A DNA stretch of 6,300 nt, from NCBI GenBank assembly GCA_021787505.1, contig JAJYLU010000115.1:1-6300 (forward strand), in the 5' to 3' direction. Below the pieces are notes generated by a model. The model was not told the DNA's origin, did not search any database, and worked only from the letters and a program-made list of their open reading frames with translations. The stretch comes from Nitrospirota bacterium (GTDB lineage: Bacteria; Nitrospirota; Thermodesulfovibrionia; Thermodesulfovibrionales; UBA6898). The position numbers and the translations under genes are program-made. This document shows, in pieces, positions 1-4,770 of this stretch. The number at the start of each line of letters is the position of its first letter. Position 1 is the first letter of the stretch.

Positions 1-386
1 AGATAAAGGCCCAGAAGCTAAAGGAGATGTTAAAAAAGGGGCTGGCAGCAGTTCCGGTAGATGAGGTTAAGATCGAAAAGGAAGAATATCCGAAGTTCCT
101 TAAGATGGCCTACAAACAGGAAAAGTTCCCGAAGCCGAGAAACTTCCTCGGGATCGCAAAAGACCTGCCTGTGGCTGAAATGGAAAAATTGATGCTGACC
201 CATATTGAGGTCAAAGACGATGACCTGAGACAGCTCGCTTCGCAGAGGGCGTTAAATGTGAAGGACCAAATCTTAAAATCGAAACAGGTAGAGCCTGGGA
301 GGATATTCCTGGTAGAACCGGAATCGCTCTCCCCTGAAAAAAAGGGAAAGTTAAAAGACAGCCGCGTCGATTTCAGATTGAAGTAG
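1..386 (+). CDS. DUF748 (AsmA-like) family protein, C-terminal fragment
   Basis: The frame is open from the first complete codon at base 3 to the TAG at 384-386, so the ATG at 27 is internal and the true start lies upstream of the window. About 127 residues are visible. They are charged and soluble, with an EKEEYPKFLKMAYKQEKFPK segment, a PRNFLGIAKDLPVAEMEKL stretch, a QRALNVKDQIL helix, then VEPGRIFLVEP and a final DSRVDFRLK. I recognise this pattern as the usual end of DUF748 proteins, very large envelope proteins related to AsmA/TamB. These are thought to sit in the inner membrane or periplasm and to help with outer-membrane biogenesis or lipid transport, although the exact role of DUF748 is not established. 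The ending looks intact, with no frameshift in the visible part. No strong terminator hairpin follows directly. The family call rests on recalled motif similarity alone. Confidence 0.75.
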   Translation, partial: IKAQKLKEMLKKGLAAVPVDEVKIEKEEYPKFLKMAYKQEKFPKPRNFLGIAKDLPVAEMEKLMLTHIEVKDDDLRQLASQRALNVKDQILKSKQVEPGRIFLVEPESLSPEKKGKLKDSRVDFRLK

Positions 387-413
387 CTATTTATAAAAGC
401 GGACAAAATTATA

Positions 414-508
414 GAGCCATACTAAGGTTTTCTTTGGATTCTCCTGATCTCCGGCATCTCTACTCAGTTCCCGGCTAAAAAGGATCTTCCGAAACCCTTA
501 TATGGCTC
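414..508. repeat. imperfect inverted repeat downstream of the DUF748 gene
   Basis: The left arm 414-432 (GAGCCATACTAAGGTTTTC) and the right arm 491-508 (GAAACCCTTATATGGCTC) are reverse complements except for one extra C, one missing G and one extra T. The perfect core is GAGCCATA/TATGGCTC. The 58 bases between them hold CCGGC twice (451-455, 471-475) and no open gene. The arms could form a long hairpin in RNA from either strand. On the plus strand a run of six T follows at 517-522 after an 8-base gap, so a role as the DUF748 terminator is possible but not compelling. Confidence 0.55.
477..499 (-). terminator. possible weak Rho-independent terminator after 6S RNA
   Basis: On the minus strand, AAGGGTTT (499-492), loop CGGA, then AGATCCTT (487-480) can form an 8-bp stem that includes two G-U pairs. 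It merges into a run of five T (481-477). It lies 13 bases beyond the predicted 3' end of the 6S RNA, which fits a precursor trimmed later. The stem is weak, and its left half also belongs to a larger inverted repeat that could pair instead. Confidence 0.4.
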
Positions 509-511
509 CAG

Positions 512-699
512 GATACTTTTTTGATGCGATACCCCAGATCGGGAAACCACTGAGCTTTTTTCTAAGTGGGTGCTTCGGCGGATGCTTTAGGCTTCCTCTT
601 GTCGAGGCATGCTCACCACATCCAACTCCCGCTCCCTAACCCAGTTGCTTGATCCTCTGGTTTACCCGTCCAGGGAATCGCAAGATCTTATATCTTTTC
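512..699 (-). ncRNA. ssrS: 6S RNA (RNA polymerase regulator)
   Basis: Read on the minus strand, this folds as a 6S RNA, which binds the housekeeping RNA polymerase holoenzyme by mimicking an open promoter. The closing stem pairs 687-659 with 548-523: GAT/ATC, GCGAT/ATCGC, CCCTGGA/TCTGGGG, CGGG/CCCG and AAACC/GGTTT, about 24 base pairs with small bulges. A further 5-bp helix, GATAT (694-690) with GTATC (516-512), may extend it. The 3' side of the central bubble carries a small hairpin (569-547, CCACT/AGTGG with an A-rich loop), as in E. coli 6S. The apical arm contains GGATG/CATCC (623-619 with 584-580) and a CCTC/GAGG tip (607-595). The sequence GGTGAGCATGC followed by GAAGCCTAAA matches the conserved apical part of proteobacterial 6S RNA. 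The length, about 185 nt, is typical. Exact ends are inferred from the promoter and the helix. The ygfA gene that often follows ssrS in gammaproteobacteria is absent here. Confidence 0.92.
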
Positions 700-706
700 T
701 AATTGT

Positions 707-735
707 ATTTTAGCTCAGGGGAACCCTTTCGTCAA
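707..735 (-). promoter_or_regulatory. sigma70-type promoter of the 6S RNA gene
   Basis: On the minus strand, TTGACG (735-730) is followed after exactly 17 bases by TAAAAT (712-707). This predicts a start near 699-700, a few bases before the closing stem of the 6S RNA. The region just upstream (736-765) is almost pure A/T and could act as an UP element. Motif, spacing and position relative to the RNA agree well, but the start site is a prediction. Confidence 0.75.
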
Positions 736-766
736 GAAAAATATATAAAAAAATAATAAAATTAAG

Positions 767-787
767 TTTGCCAACATATTTGCCAAC
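767..787. repeat. tandem pair TTTGCCAAC in the AT-rich tract
   Basis: The 9-base word TTTGCCAAC occurs at 767-775 and again at 779-787, a period of 12 bases, inside a tract (about 736-818) otherwise made almost wholly of A and T. It lies upstream of the 6S promoter on the minus strand. A paired protein-binding site is one reading; chance duplication in low-complexity DNA is another. Confidence 0.35.
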
Positions 788-953
788 CTATTGAATTTAA
801 ATAATAAAAATATATTGCAGATGGACGATAAGAGGCGTAAACCGAGCTTTAACATCACCATGCTCCCTTCGCGGAGCTTTCCCCCTGTACGAAGCCATGA
901 CAAATTCCCAATGTTCCTGAGAGGTATGCCGCGGACGACAGGTAAGATTCTCA

Positions 954-982
954 TTGCATTTGGGCATATATTAAGCTATTTT
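954..982 (+). promoter_or_regulatory. candidate promoter for the small SAP-like gene
   Basis: TTGCAT (954-959) and TATTTT (977-982) lie 17 bases apart and would give a start near 989, leaving a leader of about 45 bases before the ATG at 1035. The -10 box is poor, and other AT-rich hexamers nearby could serve, for example TATAAA at 1020-1025 right before the gene. Confidence 0.3.
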
Positions 983-1034
983 TATTAAGGACAAATGTAG
1001 ATGATCTGCCTATTGCGGCTATAAAGGGGGTTTT

Positions 1035-1223
1035 ATGGAAATTAAAGAGGTCAGAAAGATGGGAAAGAAACACGGCATCAGGACGGAAAAGATGGAAAAG
1101 GGCGATATCATCCGGACGATTCAGCGTGCCGAGGGCAACTTCGACTGTTTCGGCTCAGCACTCTCCGGCGAATGCTCGCAGGCCGAATGCCTCTGGAGAA
1201 AGGACTGTCTGACACAGGCCTGA
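1035..1223 (+). CDS. small SAP/Rho-N-like protein with a four-cysteine C-terminus
   Basis: This 62-residue protein starts at an ATG behind a strong AAAGGGGG ribosome site (1023-1030). Residues about 1-32 form a helix-extended-helix pattern (EIKEVRKMGKKHGI, then EKMEKGDIIRTIQRAEG) like SAP or Rho N-terminal domains, which bind nucleic acid. The tail has C38, C47, C52 and C58 in the context NFDCFG...C...CLWRKDC. I recognise this layout from small conserved bacterial proteins annotated as SAP-domain or hypothetical. The four cysteines could hold zinc or an iron-sulfur cluster, which is inference. There is no signal peptide or membrane segment, so it is probably cytoplasmic. Its own leader and ribosome site suggest an independent unit. 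It converges on the minus-strand gene with a 10-base gap. The biological role is unknown. Confidence 0.82.
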   Translation: MEIKEVRKMGKKHGIRTEKMEKGDIIRTIQRAEGNFDCFGSALSGECSQAECLWRKDCLTQA

Positions 1224-1233
1224 AAAGGGACCC

Positions 1234-2202
1234 TTATCGTCCGAACTCATCCATCGCCTCCCGTATCACCAGGTCCGGGTGATCACGATATTTTGGGGAG
1301 ACATGTGTTACGACCAGTTTTTTCACTCCCGCGTTGCGTGCGGTCGAACCGCAGGCCTTTGCGGTGAGATGAAAGCGTCTCTCCGCGAGTTCCCTGTCTC
1401 TTTCGAGATAATAGGCCTCGCAGAAGAGTATGTCCGATCCGCGTGCGAGTTCGGTGAGCGCCGCGATGTTTTTCCGCGTCAAAGCGATGTCCGTGGCAAA
1501 GCAGATTTTTTGGCCCTCCCTGATGGTCGCAATATCCGATAATTCAGCGATCCGGTAACATTTTCCGGACACTTCGAGGGGACTGTCCGGAGGAGCGTTC
1601 TCCCTCAGCATATTCTTCAAACGGCTGAGCCAGGGACCTACTTCCAGCCCCTTTCTGATCACCCGGTCCCTGTCGATATTGATGTGAAATTCTTCTTCGA
1701 TCCTATAGGCAAGGCAGGCGGTGCCGTGTGACAGTTTCGCGGCCTTCACCCTGAACAGCGGGTTTATGAGAAGGGTGCCGTCCGATTTCGTTCTTCCTGC
1801 CGTCTCACGCCTAAACCTGTTTCCGGCCCTGAAGACGCTATGCAGAATCTCTCTGCCGTTAAATGAAAAGGCATTGATCACCAGCGGATAGTCCCGTATG
1901 AGGTTCCATTCGTATCCCCTCAGTTTCCCGGCCACGCAGGCCGTGATATTCGGAGGCCCGTATATGTTCAGGGGCGTCTCTCTCCTGAGGGCCACTCTCA
2001 GAAGGGCATCAAAGCCGATGAAGTGGTCTATGTGCGTATGGGTGACAAAGACGTCGGTGATCTTGTATATTTCGGAGGGTGTAAGCACGCTGATGTCGCC
2101 CAGATCGAACTGGACCGCACGCCTCTCCCTGAGTATCCGGACGAAGAGAAAAGGGTCTTCAAACACGTCCTTCGGCAGCCTGAAATGGAAGATCGGCTCC
2201 AT
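1234..2202 (-). CDS. metallo-beta-lactamase-fold hydrolase, RNase Z-like
   Basis: This 322-residue cytoplasmic protein carries the full metal site of the RNase Z/ElaC branch: THTHIDH with H55, H57, D59 and H60, LSHG H159, FATD D238, FHLTA H278, and VTHVSPKYRD with H300. The segment about 165-200, with the GLEVGPWLSRL stretch, resembles the part of RNase Z preceding the second half of the fold. Two RNase Z features are altered: the early FDCGEGTQ loop is replaced by FDLGDISVL, and the N-terminus lacks the usual opening. It is therefore best called an RNase Z-like metal-dependent hydrolase; tRNA 3' processing is possible but not shown. The chosen ATG at 2202-2200 has no clear ribosome site. A TATAAT box 5 bases upstream (2213-2208) raises the option of a leaderless message. 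It is transcribed divergently from galT. Confidence 0.85.
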   Translation of the reverse strand: MEPIFHFRLPKDVFEDPFLFVRILRERRAVQFDLGDISVLTPSEIYKITDVFVTHTHIDHFIGFDALLRVALRRETPLNIYGPPNITACVAGKLRGYEWNLIRDYPLVINAFSFNGREILHSVFRAGNRFRRETAGRTKSDGTLLINPLFRVKAAKLSHGTACLAYRIEEEFHINIDRDRVIRKGLEVGPWLSRLKNMLRENAPPDSPLEVSGKCYRIAELSDIATIREGQKICFATDIALTRKNIAALTELARGSDILFCEAYYLERDRELAERRFHLTAKACGSTARNAGVKKLVVTHVSPKYRDHPDLVIREAMDEFGR

Positions 2203-2207
2203 TAGTA

Positions 2208-2230
2208 ATTATAGAGTATTGTGATATAAT
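2208..2230. promoter_or_regulatory. divergent promoter region with opposed TATAAT boxes
   Basis: A TATAAT lies on the minus strand at 2213-2208 and another on the plus strand at 2225-2230, 11 bases apart. The first would place the transcript start at or next to the ATG of the MBL-fold gene. The second would start the galT operon near 2237 with a leader of about 70 bases. Neither has a good -35 box: the plus-strand candidate TTAGTA at 2202-2207 matches only half of the consensus. The two units may compete for polymerase if both boxes are used. Confidence 0.5.
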
Positions 2231-2305
2231 AATCGTGAAAAAGAACGCGCAACGGCTTCTGTGTACGGTTCTCATATCCTATCCCTTTTCACAGACGGAG
2301 GTTAT

Positions 2306-3301
2306 ATGCCCGAATTAAGAAAAGACCCCATTGTCGGAAGATGGGTGATCATATCGGTCGAAAGGGGGAAGAGACCCACTGACTTCGTCTCTCCCTCCCA
2401 GCGGAAAAAAGGGGGTTTTTGCCCTTTCTGTCCCGGCAACGAATACACCACCCCTCCGGAAATCATGGCATTCAGGCCTTCGGGGTCGCAGCCGAATAGT
2501 GCGGGCTGGACGCTGAGGGTGATGCCGAACAAGTTCCCGGCGCTCCAGATTTACGGGGACCTCGGCAAGACGGGGGAGGGGATATTCGACAAGATGAACG
2601 GCGTCGGCGCCCACGAGGTAATCGTGGAAACTCCGGACCATAACCTTTCCCTTTCGACGATGCAGCAGAAGACTGTCGAAGACGTATTATGGGCATGTCA
2701 TCTGCGCCTTGACGATCTCAAGAAAGACCAGCGCTTCAAGTACGTGCTGATATTCAAAAACGAAGGCGAGGTGGCCGGCGCCACGCTGGAGCACTCCCAT
2801 ACGCAGGTCATCGCGCTGCCGATCGTGCCGGCCCTCGTGAAGGAGGAGATCGATTCTGCCCGGCGTCATTTCGAATTCAAAGAGCGGTGCATCTTCTGCG
2901 ACGTGATCAACCAGGAGCTTGACGACGGCAAGAGGGTCATTTACGAAAACGCCCGGTACGTCGCGCTCGCCCCTTTTGCGCCCCGCGCCCCTTTCGAGAC
3001 CTGGATCCTGCCGAAGCGTCACGAGTCGGCGTTCATGCCCGCGGACAAGAGCTTCGCGGACCTTGCCGAGATACTCCAGAGGATCCTTCGCCAGATGGAC
3101 AGGATACTCGATACGCCGCCGTACAATTTCGTGATCCACACGTCGCCTTTCTATGACGAGGTGAACGAACATTATCACTGGCACATAGAGCTGATGCCGA
3201 AGCTGACGAAGATCGCGGGGTTTGAATGGGGGTCCGGCTTTTATATCAACCCTACGCCCCCCGAGGAATCGGCCAAATTCATGCGCGAGGCAAAGATATA
3301 A
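2306..3301 (+). CDS. galT: galactose-1-phosphate uridylyltransferase family protein (HIT superfamily)
   Basis: This nucleotidylyltransferase family swaps a nucleotide between sugar-1-phosphates through a histidine intermediate. I place the start at ATG 2306 because GGAGG (2297-2301) sits just before it and MPELRKDPIVGRWVII is the usual opening; a GTG at 2261 would add 15 unlikely residues. The product has 331 residues. CPFC (C39, C42), H112 and H163 match the zinc site of E. coli GalT, and H165 is the nucleophile. H278 and the HYHWHIEL cluster (H291, H293) match the second metal site. A further pair, C195/C198 in CIFCDV, is present. The active-site word is HSHTQ, not the HPHGQ of classical GalT; HSHxQ types include plant ADP-glucose phosphorylase, so ADP-glucose may be a substrate. 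It is the first gene of the operon with glgA, whose start follows 23 bases after the stop. Confidence 0.9.
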   Translation: MPELRKDPIVGRWVIISVERGKRPTDFVSPSQRKKGGFCPFCPGNEYTTPPEIMAFRPSGSQPNSAGWTLRVMPNKFPALQIYGDLGKTGEGIFDKMNGVGAHEVIVETPDHNLSLSTMQQKTVEDVLWACHLRLDDLKKDQRFKYVLIFKNEGEVAGATLEHSHTQVIALPIVPALVKEEIDSARRHFEFKERCIFCDVINQELDDGKRVIYENARYVALAPFAPRAPFETWILPKRHESAFMPADKSFADLAEILQRILRQMDRILDTPPYNFVIHTSPFYDEVNEHYHWHIELMPKLTKIAGFEWGSGFYINPTPPEESAKFMREAKI

Positions 3302-3324
3302 AATCGGAATAGAATGAGCTTGAG

Positions 3325-4770
3325 ATGAGAATACTGATCGCAACCCCCGAAGCTGTGCCCTACGTCAAGACAGGAGGGCTCGGAGACGTAACGGGCGCGC
3401 TCCTGTCGGAATTCCGCAAGCATGACATCGACGCTTCCCTCATCCTGCCCCTCTACCGGACGATACGGGACAGCTTCACCCTTTACCGGACGGGCAGGTC
3501 AATACTCATCCGGATGGGAGGGGCCTCCTTCAGGGGCGAAATATGGGCATCCGACGGCTCATCGGACCCGCAGGCGTATTTTGTCGAGTGCGAAGAGTTC
3601 TTCGGTAGGCCGGAACCATATGGGACGCCGGCCGGCGATTATCCGGACAACGCCCCGAGGTTTTCTTTTTTTTCGAGGGCGGTGTTGGAGGCCTGTATCG
3701 CGATGGAAATCAGGCCCGATGTCATACACTGCAACGACTGGCAGACCGGTCTGCTGCCGCTTTATCTGAAGGACCACTACCGGGACTTTTTCCGCAAGAC
3801 CGCAACGCTCTTCACGATCCATAACATCGGATATCAGGGTATCTTCCCGCCGGCCGCTCTGTGGGCAGCGGGCATCGGGCGGAACTATTTCCATCCCGAG
3901 GCTATCGAGTTCTACGGGAAGATAAACTTCATGAAGGCGGGGCTTCTCTATTCCGATCTGATCAACACGGTCAGCGCCACCTATGCAAAGGAGATCCTCA
4001 GGAAGGAGTTCGGCTTCGGTCTCGAAGGGGTGCTGAGGAGAAGAAAAGCCGACCTCCACGGGGTGATGAACGGGATAGACTACGACGAGTGGGACCCGGC
4101 GCACGACGCTGCAATCCCGGCGAGATACGGTGCCGATGACCTGAAGGGGAAGGCGGCCTGCAGAAAAGCGCTTTTAAAGGAGACGGGTCTCACGAGGCCG
4201 AATTCTCCGCTCTTCGGCGTGGTCAGCCGGTTTTCATCGCAGAAGGGCATCGACCTGATTGCGGATGCGGCCGACGAACTCGTCGGCCTCGGGATCAGTC
4301 TCGTCATACTCGGCAAGGGGGAGGCCTATTATCAAAACCTCCTGACCGAGGTCGCCGGCAGGAACGAGGGGCGCGTGTTCGCGAAAATCGGTTTTGAAGA
4401 AGAGCTTGCCCGTCGTATTTATGCGGGCTGCGATTTCTTTTTGATGCCTTCGAGTTATGAGCCCTGCGGCCTCGGTCAGCTTATCGCCCTCAAGTACGGG
4501 ACGATACCCGTGGCAAGGAGGACCGGCGGCCTTGCCGATTCGATACGCGATTACGACCATCTTGCCGCGAGGGGGACGGGTTTCCTATTTGACGACTTTA
4601 CGCCGGCCGCGCTGAGGGACGCGGTCAAGCGGGCGTTATGCCTTTTTATCGTGGAGAGGCGAAGGGCCCGGGTGATGCTTGAGGGAATGAGGGAGGATTT
4701 TTCCTGGCAGAAGCCCGCCGGGGAATACCTCGAGTTGTATGAAAAGGCCTGTGGGAAGGTGAGCGGATGA
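3325..4770 (+). CDS. glgA: glycogen synthase (GT5, ADP-glucose type)
   Basis: The 481-residue product matches GlgA in length (E. coli 477). It transfers glucose from a nucleotide sugar, normally ADP-glucose, to the non-reducing end of an alpha-1,4-glucan in the cytoplasm. Visible hallmarks are KTGGLGDV at residues 15-22 (K15 binds the nucleotide sugar), HCNDWQTGLLP (H135, D138), HNIGYQG (166-172), SRFSSQKGID (R302, K307) and SYEPCGLGQL with E379, followed by KYGTIPVARRTGGLADS. Both Rossmann domains are complete, and no key residue is missing. The start ATG has only a weak TTGAG-like ribosome site, which fits translational coupling to the galT-type gene 23 bases upstream. Its stop overlaps the next start as ATGA. 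Many bacteria have a second glgA copy; whether this is the main one cannot be told here. Confidence 0.96.
   Translation: MRILIATPEAVPYVKTGGLGDVTGALLSEFRKHDIDASLILPLYRTIRDSFTLYRTGRSILIRMGGASFRGEIWASDGSSDPQAYFVECEEFFGRPEPYGTPAGDYPDNAPRFSFFSRAVLEACIAMEIRPDVIHCNDWQTGLLPLYLKDHYRDFFRKTATLFTIHNIGYQGIFPPAALWAAGIGRNYFHPEAIEFYGKINFMKAGLLYSDLINTVSATYAKEILRKEFGFGLEGVLRRRKADLHGVMNGIDYDEWDPAHDAAIPARYGADDLKGKAACRKALLKETGLTRPNSPLFGVVSRFSSQKGIDLIADAADELVGLGISLVILGKGEAYYQNLLTEVAGRNEGRVFAKIGFEEELARRIYAGCDFFLMPSSYEPCGLGQLIALKYGTIPVARRTGGLADSIRDYDHLAARGTGFLFDDFTPAALRDAVKRALCLFIVERRRARVMLEGMREDFSWQKPAGEYLELYEKACGKVSG

Larger units (their letters stand above)
736..1034. other. intergenic region without a convincing gene
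   Basis: This holds three zones. Bases 736-818 are extremely AT-rich. Bases about 820-945 are GC-richer, with a GCTCC/GGAGC hairpin (862-877) and the word AGCTTT at 845-850 and again at 875-880. Bases 946-1034 are AT-rich and lead into the next gene. A short frame starting at ATG 821 and ending at 988 (55 residues) has no ribosome binding site and no recognisable domain. The middle zone did not match any riboswitch or RNA class I could recall. It may be an unrecognised RNA, a gene remnant or an unannotated small protein. Confidence 0.4.

Noticed and set aside
767..787. Sigma54 promoter on the minus strand from TTGGCA words
   Set aside because: The GG and GC elements do not fall at the required spacing; the second element reads GG where GC is needed.
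821..988. Short rightward frame as a protein gene
   Set aside because: It has no ribosome site and no recognisable domain, and its tail runs into AT-rich spacer. It is kept only as part of the unexplained island.
387..1034. CRISPR array, tRNA, or insertion sequence in the gene-poor region
   Set aside because: There are no regularly spaced repeats, no cloverleaf, and no transposase frame or terminal repeats with target duplication.
1225..1235. AAGGG-A-CCCTT palindrome between the convergent genes as a bidirectional terminator
   Set aside because: The loop would be too small, the stem is short and no T-run follows on either strand.
2261..2305. N-terminal extension of the galT-type gene from GTG 2261
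   Set aside because: No ribosome site precedes it, while GGAGG sits just before ATG 2306, where the family's usual N-terminus begins.
2687..3343. Long minus-strand open frame opposite the galT-type gene
   Set aside because: It is antisense to a clearly coding gene with intact motifs, its product is Arg/His/Leu-rich with no domain, and it is explained by GC-biased codon use on the real strand. The same holds for minus frames at 3559-4104 and 5424-6020.
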